This document shows positions 35,016-47,164 of a stretch of 64,000 bases of DNA, in pieces. The position numbers and the translations under genes were made by a program. This DNA comes from Amaranthus tricolor (Eukaryota > Streptophyta > Magnoliopsida > Caryophyllales > Amaranthaceae), in contig NC_080058.1 in NCBI RefSeq assembly GCF_026212465.1, positions 21,509,406 to 21,573,405 on the forward strand. The letters are read 5' to 3'. Position 1 is the first letter of the stretch. The number at the start of each line of letters is the position of its first letter. Below the pieces are notes generated by a model, which worked only from the letters and a program-made list of their open reading frames with translations, was not told where the DNA came from and ran no database searches.

Positions 35016-35567
35016 TCACTTTCGAACTGGCTCTTCCTCAAAATCTTCCTCGGGATCCTCCTCAGGATCTTCTACATGGTCTTCCTTAGGTTCATAGTTT
35101 TCTTCATCTTTAGATTGAATAAGTATAGGTATGGTATCGGTGTTATCATCTTCCCCGTCACTCTCATCCTCGTAGTCATAGGAGCTCCCAGATACATTAT
35201 AAATCCACTTCGCCTTAGCATCGATCATCCTCTTTTCTAAATATTCTAGAGTAAGGAACCATTTCTCATTTTCATCCGCATACCTTTCCCAATTGGGTCT
35301 CCCGTTTTTAATTATGTCGTTGTATTCTTTCTTAAGTTCGGCAGAAGGGCCTACATCACTCAAGGTTCGAATAAGGACATCTGCTTGCTTGGGTGGTGTG
35401 TTATAATCAGAGTTGCCATGATACTTATTTAGGTGGCAGCTCTCCATGCTTACACGGAGATGATGGATATATGAGGAAATGGGTTCTCCTGCTTTCATAG
35501 AAAGGTGGTACGGTGCATCACGAAAATTTCTAACACTTTTCCTAGCAGTGCAACGGAATCGAGGCAT
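35016..35567 (-). CDS. Extra 183-codon frame in the leader of the Tekay-like element
   Basis: Open from ATG at 35567, about 250 bp after the primer site, to a stop at 35016, upstream of gag. The protein starts MPRFRCTARKSVRNFRDAPY, has a middle of mixed composition (WERYADENEKWF, LTLEYLEKRMIDAKAKWIYN) and a very acidic end (EDPEEDPEEDFEEEP). I recognise no family. Unlike gag and pol of the same copy it has no stop or shift. Chromoviruses do not normally have a reading frame here, so it may be a captured gene or an accessory gene of this lineage. Function unknown. Confidence 0.55.
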   Translation of the reverse strand: MPRFRCTARKSVRNFRDAPYHLSMKAGEPISSYIHHLRVSMESCHLNKYHGNSDYNTPPKQADVLIRTLSDVGPSAELKKEYNDIIKNGRPNWERYADENEKWFLTLEYLEKRMIDAKAKWIYNVSGSSYDYEDESDGEDDNTDTIPILIQSKDEENYEPKEDHVEDPEEDPEEDFEEEPVRK

Positions 35568-35814
35568 CTAACAAAAAAAAAAAAAGAAAGAAAACGAAAA
35601 TATAATTAAAAGAAATAACACACTACTACTAAGTACTTAAAAGTACTTCAAAACAATAAACCCATTCGTCCCCACTCCCATAATTTATTTTTATTTGTAA
35701 CTTAAATTATTTAAAATAATTTTTTTTTTACCTTGTACCATATAACCTATTTTTAATTTAAGCCTTTTTAAAATTTAAATCCTAAATGACCCTAAGATTT
35801 GACTAAAACAAACC

Positions 35815-35833
35815 TAAGCTACAGATACCACTT
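35815..35833 (-). other. Primer binding site of the Tekay-like element
   Basis: Minus strand just after the 5' LTR reads AAGTGGTATCTGTAGCTTAG, close to the TGGTATCAGAGC complement of initiator Met-tRNA used by chromoviruses, with small changes. Confidence 0.65.
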
Positions 35834-37962
35834 TGTAACACCCTTAGAATAGGTAGGACTTTTGAAAACACCTTTAATGAAACACATGAGCCAAAACCTA
35901 CTCATGGGAGTGTTACCGCCACATCTATTTCTAATAAAATAAATGTAAGGCTTAACGACTAAGAAATAACTTAATAATTTAAATCCAACAAAGGGTCTTA
36001 CAACATAAGAAAAGACTGGAACGTAATCTGTGTCCATATAAAATTTAAACAACCTAAGGTAAACTTTAAATTGAAATACGACTCTAATAAAACCTATATT
36101 TCTAAGTGATCCTCACTCCACGATTCCCATGCAATCAATAACCTGCAACATAAGAATGCAAGAAAAACAAGGGAAAAACTCCCGAAATTAGAAAATTGAG
36201 TAATTCCAACTTCATCTCGTAAGATGATTAAGTTTGAAAATGATTTAAGAAAATAAAATATAATCAAATTGAAAATTATTTTAGAAAATAAATAATAGCC
36301 GAGTTTAAAAGAAAAACAATTTGAAAAAACAATATATATAATATCACATAAACCAATTTATTAATTTGATATTTAATAATGACAAACACATAATCAAATT
36401 TTTTAATTTGAAGGAACGAGAACGCCAGTTGGACGAGGGTTTACCCCTATACCTACTTCATCAAGAGGTCGTCACCCCAAATAATTCAAAGCCAGCAGAG
36501 TAGTCTCAGGGAACCCTAGTGTGCACACCCCTTCTACTTGGATCACAACAAATAGAAGGAAGACCAAACATCGTATCAAGTATCAGAAATAATAATACCT
36601 GTCGGCAGCTATACTAACCAAACAGGACAACCTGTTCATCACCCTTATACTTGGATCACAACAAATATAAGAGCTTCATTTCCCTCATGTTACACTTTAC
36701 GTGATTTAATATATTTAATAATTAGTCGCGAGCACACAAACATACATTATACATTTTATTTTATGATCATAATTTTTCCCAATAAATATATATCTCAGGA
36801 ATATCCAACTAAAATCTCCTTTTTCAAATTATCATTCTAACATCAATTGGTGGCAACAGGAATTAATATCATAAATATTTCTCTTTCAAATAAATCGTAT
36901 CAAATTTCGATATTAAAATAATAATATAAATTTTATCAAAATAATAATTATAAATTCAAGTTTGACAAAAATAATAGTAATTATAATTTGACAATATATA
37001 AAACATAACATCATATAAAATAATGTCATATAAAATCATGCATTCTATTTAAACACATTAATTATCACTTAGCACATAATACTAACGGGATAGTCCTAAT
37101 TAGATGGACATTGAGAATTACCTTGTCACGCGATCCTAGACAACGTACACTCCTAATAATCTCTGTCTACGAATCCGCTGTCTACACGAGAAAAATAATA
37201 TATCTCAATTTAATACCCCGATCAACCCATCGAAATAAATAAATTAAAAGACTCCTTTTTTTTTATATATAATTTATTCAAAAAGGTAGTTTCAAAATTT
37301 TGTTATAAATATTAAGTGTATTATAATTGATTTTTAAAAGAAAAGGACAAAAGTTAACATAATAAAATTTAAAAGAAAAAGAAAATAGATAATATTTTAT
37401 AATAAGTATAATAAGGTTAAAGGAATAAAAAGAAAAGAAAATAAGTGGGTAAAAAACCCACTATACCACGTAGAAAGAAAGAAGAGGGAGGGAAGAAGAG
37501 AGAGAGGGAGAAAGGAAGAAGGAAGAAGGTGAAGGTGCCGGCCGGCGGTGTCTCCGGTGGCCGCCGTCGCACGCCGGTGGTATCCCGGTGACTGCCGTAT
37601 CGCTGGAAAACTAATGTCAGAAACAATTTTGTTTTATCAAATACAAAATGTGTAATTTTGATTGAAATTGGTAAACAATATTATAAAGAGATGAAATTAC
37701 ATTCCTTTAGTATCAAAATCTTTCCTTTTTTTTTGATTAAATTTTAAGCAATTGCAAGATGGAGGAAGAGTTTGTAGGAGAGAAAGAAAGTTTGAGTAAT
37801 AATGTGAATGAAATTAAGGGTGATTAGTTTAATTTATAATAGGTAAGTGAGGTTGGTTATAAGATTTAGAGGGAGAAGTGGGAAGTTATTGTTAATGGGG
37901 AGTAATAATTTTATTTTATTTTATTATTATTTTTTTAATGTTCTGAAATTTATTTATTTATT

Positions 37963-38040
<78 letters not shown>

Positions 38041-38060
38041 TAAAAAAAACGGTTGTTACA
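35834..38060 (-). repeat. 5' LTR of the Tekay-like element
   Basis: Mate of 26534-28667. It has an extra purine-rich block (37470-37540, GAAAGAAAGAAGAGGGAGGG-type) between CCACGTA and the GGTGCCGGCCGGCGG patch, and an (ATT)n tract at 37972-38040 next to a TTTA run. Open frames inside, including a poly-Leu one, are repeat artefacts. Confidence 0.95.
37972..38040. repeat. (ATT)n microsatellite in the 5' LTR
   Basis: About 23 ATT units after a TTTA run. Allelic in position to 28560-28647 but different in length. Confidence 0.97.
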
Positions 38061-38239
38061 TTAATATTGAAGTATGAAGTATAGAATCAGAATATGAAGT
38101 ATGTATATTTAGTGTTAAATAAATTTTGTATAAATAAGTATATATTTTTAAGGTTAAATATGTTTGTTATAAATAAGTACATATGTTTAAAAGTTGTGTA
38201 TTAATTTTTTTTTTGAATTAATTAATCACACTAATTAGG

Positions 38240-41200
38240 ATGACAAAAGATCGTTCTTGGATGTATGGAAGCATTAATTCGTCGCAATTTTTTGATGGCG
38301 TATTAGAATTTTGTAGAATTGCAGTTGAACATCAAGTTAGGACGAGGGGAGTTGGTTTTTATTGCCCATGTGTCACTTGTGGCAATATGTCAAAGGTAGA
38401 TAGTGTTGATATCCTTAGGGAGCACAAACTTCGACGTGGGTTTAGGCCTCAATATAATGTTTGGGTTTGGCATGGTGAGAAGGGAGTTTACAAAGAGAAA
38501 AGTGTTGTTGAGGGCGTCAATAATGTGGACGATGTCAATGAGGATGTAGTACATCATGTTGATGGGTATAAGACAGATGAAGAGAATGTCGATGAGGATG
38601 TGGATCGTGTTGATGAGATGATGGAGGGAGTCGAGGATGAGTTAGGAAAACGTCCTCGTGTTTTTGACTTGTTGACAGAGGCTTCTCAAAAGCCTTTGTA
38701 CCCTGGATGTACAAAGTTCACCAAACTAACAGCAGCGTTGACAATTTTCAACATTAAGTCAAAGTTCAATTGGAGTGACGCTAGTTTCACAATGTTATTA
38801 GAAGCGTTAGGTGAGATGCTTCCTAAGGGAAATGAACTTCCAAAGTCGAATATTATGCCAAAAAGCTCATGTGTCCTTTCGGCTTAGAGTACCAGAAAAT
38901 TCATGCGTGTTCGAATGATTGTGTGTTGTATCTGAATGAAAACGAGAACTTAGAAGAGTGTCCTAGGTGTGGGTTATCGCGCTACAAGCGTAAAGGGGCT
39001 CAGTATGCTAAAGGGCCCCCGGCTAAGCTATTGTGGTATCTTCTAATAATACCTAGATTCAAACGCTTGTTTTCTATAAAGAAAGATGCGTTAAATTTGA
39101 GGTGGCATGCAGATAGGGTGAAGAAAGGTCACTTGCTCACACATCCATCCGATTCTCCGGAGTGGAAGAGTATTGATAGGTTGCATAAGACTTTTGGGGA
39201 TGAGGTTCGTAATTTAAGGCTCGGACTGTGTACAGATGGAATGAAACCATTCGGCAATCTTAGTTCTCAACATAGTACTTGGCCGGTACTTTTAGTGATC
39301 TATAATTTGCCACCTTGGTTGTGTAAGAAGTGTAAGTACATTATGCTTTCGCTTCTTATCTCGGGTCCTAAACAACCTGGCAATGACATAGATGTATATC
39401 TTGCACCTCTCGTTGAGGATTTGAGAAAGATTTGGGATGAAGGCGTTTGAGTGTTTGATGCATATGCTAATGAGGAGTTCACCTTGCGTGCCATGCTTTT
39501 ATGCACCGTTAATGATTTTCTGACATATGGCAACTTATCGGCGTATAAGAACAAAGGGAATAAAGCATGCCCAATATGTATCGATGACATGGAATCCACG
39601 TGGATTCCTAAGTGCAAACACGTATTCATGCACCATCGAAAGTTCCTCCCATGAGATCACCAATTTCGTAAGAAAAAGAAGATGTTGAACGGGGAGGTTG
39701 AGGACCGTGTAGCTCATTGACCGTTGACCGGTTATTAGGTTTATGCACAGGTTAAGGGAGTTGAGACTGTATTTGGTAAAGCAGGGCAAGTGTAAGGGGG
39801 TAAAGACCGATTATGGAAAAAAGAATCAATCTTTTGGAAGCTTCCATATTGGAGAGATCTATAGGTTAGGCATTGTCTTGACGTTATGCATATAAAGAAA
39901 AATGTATGCAATGCCATACTCGGGACTCTCATGAACATTCCGGGTAAGACAAAGGATGTTAGGGCCGTGCGAGATTGGTTTGAAGATAAGGGTCTTCGTC
40001 CGGAGTTGTGGGCACATGTTAAGGTGAGTAAGAAAAGAAATAGAGCTAATGAAGTTGGTGGCAGTAACAACGGAAAGGGCGGTAAGAAGAAGATGAGTAA
40101 TGACAATGTTTATTTGCCTCCAGCTTGCTACACATTGTCCGAAGCAGAGAAGCGGACATTTTGTGAGTCTTTGTATGGCATTAATGTTCCATTTGGGTAC
40201 TCATCCAACATGAAGAGATTTGTGAGCCTAAATGGTGAGCTGAAGTTGGGAAGCATGAAATCTCACGATTGCCATGTAATGATGCAAGTGTTCTTACCAA
40301 TTGCAATCCGTGGAATACTGCCAAAACATGTGAGATATGCTATTACCGAGCTATGTTCGTCCTTCAACAGAATTTGTAGTAAAGTTCTTGATCCCTTTAA
40401 ACTTGATGCTCTTCAAGTCGACGTGATTGTAACTTTATGCAAGTTTGAGATGTATTTTCCACCTTCTTTCTTTGACATAATTGTTCATCTTATTGTCCAT
40501 CTTGTTCGTGAGATCAAGCTTTTGGGTCTAGTTTTTTTAAGGTGGTGTTATCCTTTTGAAAGACACATGGGTGTTTTACAAAACAAGGTGAGGAATCCAG
40601 CACAACCCGAGGGGAGTATGATTCAAGGCACTGTGATCGATGAGATTAGTAACTTTATAGCCGAGTATTTGGCCATGACAAAGCCTATTGGACTTCCCAC
40701 CTCTAGACATGAAGGAAGGCTTGAGGGAAAAGGAACAATTGGCTCCAAATCGGTCACACCTCCTCGAGACATCCTTCTACAAGCACACTTGTATGTGTTG
40801 CATCATATTCCGAAAGTTCATCCTTTTTTGAGTGATCATTTTGATATATTGCGCGCAAAACATCCTTCTAAAGGGGATAGGGCATTGATGCAGTTGCATA
40901 ACAAGACGTTTATTAATTGGTTTCATAATCGATTAATATGTGAAGAACTCAAGGGTGTATCCGAAAGTGTTAAGTGGTTAGCTTTTGGTCCTCGTGATGA
41001 AGTCAACAAATATGAGGGTTACGATGTCAATGGCTTCACATTTTGGACTGAGGGTCAAGACAAGGAGTCATCTTATCTACAGAATAGTGGAGTTTCTATT
41101 TTGGCGTCATTTATATTTTACGCGAGTGGGAAAGATCAAGCACCGGTTGATGCTAAATTGGTATACTACGGGTGGGTACATGAAATATGGGAGCTTGACT

Positions 41201-41576
41201 ACTCTACTTTCAATATTGGTCTTTTCAAATGTAAGTGGGTAGATAATAATTAACGATGCATAAAAAAAGATGACCCTTGTGGATTCACTCTTGTAGACTT
41301 AACTCGTTTGTGTGATAGTGAGGAGCCATTCATACTAACCGCACAAGCCAAGCAAGTATTCTACATTGTAAACGCATCTGAAAAAAACGGTCTATTGTTG
41401 TACCGGGAAAAAGAAGCATGCTTGGTATAGGTGATGTAGAGGATGAGGAAGAATATGAAGCTTTTGAAGACACCCCTCCCTTTATTAATCAAAAATCAGT
41501 GGATCAAGATGATGTATATGATGTAGATGTTGGTTATATGCGGGTAGAGCACACGGAAGGAATACATTTGAATTAA
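38240..41576 (+). pseudogene. CACTA (En/Spm) transposase, broken
   Basis: Starts MTKDRSWMYGSINSSQFFDG with GVGFYCPCVTC (transposase-associated zinc domain). Then come LGLEYQKIHAC-type sequence and CPRCGLSRYK, followed by the Transposase_21 core: LCTDGMKPFGN (first Asp), ISGPKQPGNDIDVYLAPLVE (second Asp) and CLDVMHIKKNV. The DUF4218 region (IRGILPKHVRYAITELCSSF, CYPFERHMGVLQNKVRN) and the DUF4216 region (YYGWVHEIWELDYSTFNIGL) complete the order of a plant CACTA transposase. An acidic tail (DVEDEEEYEAFEDTPP) ends at 41576. A frameshift near 38870 and stops at about 39448, 39652, 39718 and 41251 make it inactive. Confidence 0.95.
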
Positions 41577-41588
41577 GTGATTCACAAG

Positions 41589-41961
41589 GTATGCATTTTA
41601 AGCTTTTTAATGTTTTTTTGGGAACTTTCGCGCATAAAGTAGTTAAAACTTGGTTTGTTTTGCATGAAACTTTGCACACAACACTATTTGGTATATATTA
41701 TTGTGTTGGACGTATTAGAATTGTAAATCATAGTTATATTCATAATATTACTTGGTAAGTTGCGATTTTAAGCTTTTAAAAGTTTTTTTGGCACTTTCGC
41801 GCATGAAGTAGCTCAAACTTGATTTGTTTCATATGAAACTTTGCACACAACACTATTTGATATATATTATTGTGTTAAACGTATTAGAATTGTAAATCAT
41901 AGTCATATTCTTAATAATACTTAGCTTGTGTTCTAATATAGTTCTATTCATACTCTTTCAG
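41589..41961 (+). repeat. Intron of the CACTA element made largely of two satellite monomers
   Basis: The donor CAAGGTATGC (GT at 41589) and acceptor TACTCTTTCAG (41961) bound it. From 41593 to about 41925 are two tandem copies (about 168 bp) of the family that forms the array after 46206. Shared blocks are CGCGCATAAAGTAG, CACACAACACTATTTG, TATATATTATTGTGTT and AAATCATAG. Both carry CTTTCGCGC where array monomers mostly carry CTTTTGCGC. Confidence 0.9.
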
Positions 41962-42308
41962 GTACTAATATACAATGCATCTATTCAGAGACGAAATTGT
42001 CCCCGAGATTGAGACCTCGGATAATGAGCATCATAGTTACGACACTGAAAAGGACCAAATTGTGAGATACGAGCGAATGGCTGAAGAAGCTCCACCACTT
42101 GACAATGATTTTGAGACTGAAGACGCCCCACTAAAAATGGATGCTCTCACTACCAGTAAAAAAAGAAAAGGGCGAGGTCCTACGAAAAATCTCAAAGTCA
42201 CAGAATCCATGCATTTGGAATACAATGCATTGGGTCAACCCTGCTGGAAATGGCGTAGGCAATATGGAAAACAAGTGGGCCTATGTATCCGCGAGATTTC
42301 CATATTGT

Positions 42309-43276
42309 TATAGGTGGTCATTCGGGTGATCGGGTCGGTTTAGGACGTGTGTCATTCGATTCGGTTGTATTTCGGATCTGTTACTTTTCGGCTGTGTGTT
42401 ACAACGGGTCACACTCGGGTCGAGTCGGTTAGTCACGGTTCGGTTGGAGATCAGTTATTCAAGCTATCGGGTTAGCATCGGTTCGGTGTCGGTTGAAGTT
42501 CGTGTCGAGTGTCAATCGGTCTCAGGTTGTCATCGGTTACTAATTAGTTTGATTTTTTCCGGTACAGATCGAGTTCGGGTTTTTTTTAAAAGAAGTCGGC
42601 TACGTAGTATTAATTACTATTGATTGAATCAATATCAGTCACTTTTTAATTGATGACAAGATTCAGTTTACTTAAAGCAAATTAGTTAAAATGCAAATTA
42701 ATTAGTAATCATTATTACTTTGTTACTTTTACTTGTTTGATCGGAAATTAAAATTATAATGTTCTATGAATTTTCCTCTAATTCGATTAAAAGTAGTTAA
42801 ATAAACATTGACCCTTGATTATTAACTCTAAACATATGAAACCATGTATTTATAAAATTTAATTTATTAAAATATCTAAGACTTTATTAGATTAACTAAT
42901 AAGATGATTGAATATGAGTCTATCATACTTCTATGTTAAAAATTGGTTCAGTTTTACAGCAGTTCGATCTAAAATTCGTTCAGATTAAGTCGGTTTTAGC
43001 CAGATAGAATTCGGTTTTGAGCATGATTCGGGTCGGAATGACTCGGGTCGGTCATTATTAGGTTCGGGTAACGTCGGTTAACGGTTATGTGTCGGTTACA
43101 AAAAACGTTTACAGCTCGGGTTCAGCTTTCCCATTTTCAGTTGTCAACCGGTTCAGGTACAATTTTGGTTCGGGTAATGTCGGTTCGACAAAACCTAAAA
43201 AGGAACACATTTTCGGGTCGGTTTACTTTCGGTTTCGGTTCGGGTTTTCGAGTCGGGTCACTTTTGAACAGCTCTA
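42309..43276 (+). mobile_element. hAT-like non-autonomous element inserted in a CACTA exon
   Basis: 968 bp with imperfect inverted ends TATAGGTGGTCA and (reversed) TAGAGCTGTTCA, flanked by CATATTGT (42301-42308) and CATATTGC (43277-43284), an 8-bp duplication with one mismatch. Both outer parts are packed with CGGGT/CGGTT motifs and the core is AT-rich. No transposase. The exon frame (ATA TTG) is the same on both sides. Confidence 0.8.
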
Positions 43277-44607
43277 CATATTGCACGCATGGAACGAGGT
43301 TCCAGAGGGTTTGAAGAACTCTCTATGGAATGATACTATAGTAAGCAACCTTACTATTTTTATTCATTTAGTTTCAATTTAAAATTAATTTAATTGACAC
43401 TAATAATTATAATTTTTTTTTGTAGAATCATTTTCACATCAAGAGCGATGAGGAGAAGAAGAATGTGTTTCTTTCAGTTGTTGCTGAAAGATTCAGAGAT
43501 TTCAAATCCAAGTTAAAAACTGGCTAGATCACTAAAAAGCGTGCCCGTACGACCAAAAAGGTCAAAACGGGAAATGAAGGTGGAGAGCAAGCACCTTCGA
43601 AGATGCCCTACGAAATATGGGATCACATATCGAAGAGAGAATGGGAGGTTTTTGTTGCCAAAAGAACAACTCCCATTGAAGTTGTAAGTATTTCATATTA
43701 TATTATAGTTTTTGATGTGAATTTACTTCTTTTGATTAAATCATTAAACTAATATATGACATTTGATTTCTATTGATTAATTAGGAAAAGCGTGGTAAAG
43801 CTTCTTAATCAGCAAGCAAAAGGAAGTTTTACCATTGCTTGGGCCCAAAAACGTACGATGAGGCTCGAAAAGCTTGGGTGGATGCGGGTTTATACCCTAA
43901 TCAAAGTCCATCCACACCCTCATCTATGACTACCTCAGCATCTGTGAATACTTCTACTGGAGATAGGGTGCGAGATTGGTAATGCCGGCTTCATTCCCGA
44001 GATGCAAGTGGTAAGTTTATCATTAATGATCCGGGAACGAAGAAGGTTACTGATGCTGTGGTGAGTTTTGAAATTATTAAGTATATTCTTGATTTTTTTA
44101 TTCTTTGGCTTTGATTTACTTACACTAATTGTTATATGTGTCACTTTTTATTTGAACAGATGGGCTGGAAGGAAAAAGAAGCTACGGGGGAGTTCACCCC
44201 AAGAAGCAATGTTGACGCATTGCATATGGTCTTAGGGAAAGACCACAGTGGGCGGGTAGTCGGAAAAGAGTGTGTTGCTACTTAATCCCAAACGATGCTG
44301 CTGGATGAAGTAGCAACCTACCGAGCAGAAATTACGAAGGACATTCTCGCAAAACTAGCACTCGTGTTGCAGAAGATGGGAGCACCCATTTGTTGACTTA
44401 GCAAACCTGATTGTCGAGGATCAGGAAAGTCAACATGGGGATCCTAATGCTTCGGTCGAGTCAACACCCGAGCCCATTACCCCTGTAGCACCCTAACCCA
44501 TTACTACCCTAAAGGGGAAAACCCCACACCGGAGACCATAAACTTCGTTACTCAAAATCCGGAGCCAACTCCGGAGCCAGTGGTACAGGTACATAGTTTT
44601 TAAATAT

Positions 44608-44781
44608 ATAAGCACTTATTAATTTATATTGAAACGCGTTTTACTATTTTATTATGATGCTTATAAATTAATAAGTTCTAAGTCAACGCGTTTTAATATC
44701 TTGAAAATTGTTAAGTTTAGTATAATAAGCATCATAATAAAATATTAAAACGCATTGCAAAATAAATTAATAAGTGCTTAT
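44608..44781. mobile_element. Hairpin MITE in a CACTA intron
   Basis: About 57-bp inverted arms: ATAAGCACTTATTAATTTAT at the left against AATAAGTGCTTAT at the right. The pairing includes AAACGCGTTTTA/TTAAAACGCATTG and TTTATTATGATGCTTATA/TATAATAAGCATCATAATAA, and the spacer is about 55 bp. AT-rich and non-coding. The superfamily is unclear because the flanking duplication is not evident. Confidence 0.7.
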
Positions 44782-45845
44782 TACAAGAGGCGACTCCTTG
44801 TTCTCTTTTGCTGCCTCAGTTTGGTGTTGCTAGTGATGGCGACTTAAGTGAGGTTGCATATGGTGTGGCCCAGCCAACCAAAAAGGGCCAAACAGCGCAT
44901 TCGATGCCTGTTACAAGTGGCCACATCAGTGTGACCGTGGAAACTATTCTAAAGGGGTTTGAAGATTTCTCACTCCCGGTTCCAATGCCAGAATGGAGCC
45001 TTGAGAAACTATCAGACGCCCTAGGTAGTTTCGTCACTTGGCCATATGCTTGGGTTCGATTCACTAACATGGTAATAGTCATTTGTACCTTATTTATTTT
45101 TAGTTTTTTAATTACATGCTTACACTAATTTAATTGTATAAATTGAAATAGCAAAAGAGTCCAAAGGGATCTTGAAGAGAGATCAGTTCGTCAGCAAAGG
45201 TGTCGACTGGGTCAAAGTTGATACCAAGCACTCCAATTTTGACTAATGCGGAGCTAAAAGATCTCTCTCATGATTGCAAATGGCTGCACACTTGTGCATC
45301 TCGCATAAGTGAAGAGGACCCAATCATTCTAAACCTTCAGAAGGAACAATTCTGCTTTTTAGAGAGTCCATTTGTAATTATTGGTCCTAGTGACATTGGG
45401 CAATTTTTGAGAGGAAAGATGTTGAACGTAGCTCTTATCCATGTCTACATGAGGTGATGTTCATTATCTTACAAGTTAGGCATTGTTGTTTAATTTTTTT
45501 AATAACCGAATTACTGACAAAATTTTCTTATTCGTGAGTCTAGTGCGGCTTACAAGGAGCTAAATTCTTGTGAACCACCAATAAAAATTGGATGGTTTTG
45601 TCTTGAGTCGATTTGGGATACTAAATGTGTAAATGATCCAGATGGATTCAAAGCATACATTGAGACTTCTTTGACTAATTCTCTTGCATCTAAACACACG
45701 TTTATTCTGGCTTCATATGTGGAAGAGTAAGTTTTATTTTTGAAATTGAACTTATCTTTTGATTTTTAAGTTCACATAATCTCTAAATTGTTGATTTTAA
45801 CTTTGCGTTAGTAATTTTCATTGGATCTTTTGGTTTAATTAAGTG

Positions 45846-46103
<258 letters not shown>

Positions 46104-46205
46104 TTACTTTTCCCATGCGTTTCTGCACAATGAAGAAAGTGCGTGGACAAATGGGATCCACATCCACAGCCACATTTCCGAAATGGACAGCATTAAAGGT
46201 ACACA

Positions 46206-47164
46206 AATTCTATTTTATGGGTTTTTAACCTTTTTTGGACTTTCGCGCATAAAGTAGCTCAAACTTGGTTTGTTTTGCACGAAACTTGGCACACAACACT
46301 ATTTGATATATATTATTGTGTTGAAGTGGTTAGAATTGATAATCATAGTCATATGCTAGAAATTACGTGTTAAGTTGCGAATTTAAGGGTTTTTAAACGT
46401 TTTTGGCACTTTTGCGCATAAAGTGAGAATTCTTATTAATCACAAAACTAAATCCATATACATGAGAGAAAACCTCTATTTATCGGTTTCTAGCTAGCTA
46501 ACGGCTATAAACGTCACGTGCTATACAATATGCCTCTTAAAACTGAAATTAAAAACCAGAACACTTGGGCACTAATCAGGACTGATCAGTGACCAGCCCA
46601 GCTTGCGCGCGTATTCTAGTGAGCTGTGTGCTTCACAATCATGGTTCTTCGGAATTGATGTCTTTGTCCATGTATGGAGATCACATTTCCATGGTTGTTT
46701 GGATCCATTTCTCCTTGGTTAAGGCTCAAACCACGCGGCAAGGTAGGCTGGTCAGCGGGTAAGCTGCTGTCCTGTTCTGCCCTCTTTGTTGTTTCTTGGT
46801 TTGTTATTGTTAGCTCAAACTTGGTTTGTTTTACACGAAAATTGGCACACAACACTATTTCGTATATATTATTGTCTTGAAGTGGTTAGAATTGAAAATC
46901 ATAGTCATATGCTAGAAAATACTTGTTAAGTTGCGATTTTAAGAGTTTTTAAGCGTTTTTGGCACTTTTGCGCATAAAGTAGCTTAAACTTGGTTTGTAT
47001 CGCACGAAACTTGGCACACAACACTATTTAGTATATATATTATTGTTTTTAAGTGGTTCGAATTGATAATCATAGTCATATGCTTAAAATTATGTGTTAA
47101 GTTGCGATTTTAAGGGTTTTTAGGCGTTTTTGGCACTTTTGCGCATAAAGTAGCTCAAACTTGG
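46206..47164 (+). repeat. Satellite array, left part (169-170-bp monomers)
   Basis: Begins at the GT of the Ulp1-like exon donor. The first monomer uses CTTTCGCGC like the intron copies at 41.6 kb, later ones CTTTTGCGC. Consensus landmarks are AAACTTGGTTTG, GCACGAAACTTGGCACACAA, TATATATTATTGTGTTGAAG, AATCATAGTCATATG, AAGTTGCGATTTTAAGGG and TTTGGCACTTTTGCGC. One 387-bp segment lies at 46424-46810. Cut at CTTGG (47160-47164) by the copia insertion. Confidence 0.97.
46424..46810. repeat. 387-bp segment in the satellite, copy 1
   Basis: Inserted between ATAAAG and TAGCTC of a monomer. Starts TGAGAATTCTTATTAATCAC and ends TTTGTTATTGT. On the minus strand it carries a CACGTG G-box and, in most copies, CTATAAATAGAGG; in this copy the TATA core reads CGATAAATAG. 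A 79-codon minus-strand frame (46855-46616) spans the segment and adjoining monomer. Confidence 0.95.

Larger units (their letters stand above)
26534..38060 (-). mobile_element. Full-length Ty3/gypsy chromovirus, Tekay/Del-like, inserted in the CACTA intron
   Basis: LTRs of 2134 bp (26534-28667) and 2227 bp (35834-38060) bound by TGTAACA...TGTTACA and flanked by the duplication TTAAT (26529-26533 and 38061-38065). On the minus strand the order is primer site, a 183-codon leader frame, gag, protease, RT, RNase H, integrase, chromodomain, polypurine tract. Stops and frameshifts in gag and pol make it inactive. A copia solo LTR (32980-34186) sits in gag. Confidence 0.97.

Noticed and set aside
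37847..38077. Poly-leucine frame
   Set aside because: Translation of the (ATT)n/TTTA tract in a gypsy LTR.
42309..43276. CGGGT/CGGTT-rich sequence as a telomere-like or interstitial telomeric repeat
   Set aside because: The motif is irregular and not the plant telomere TTTAGGG, and the block is bounded by inverted ends and an 8-bp duplication.
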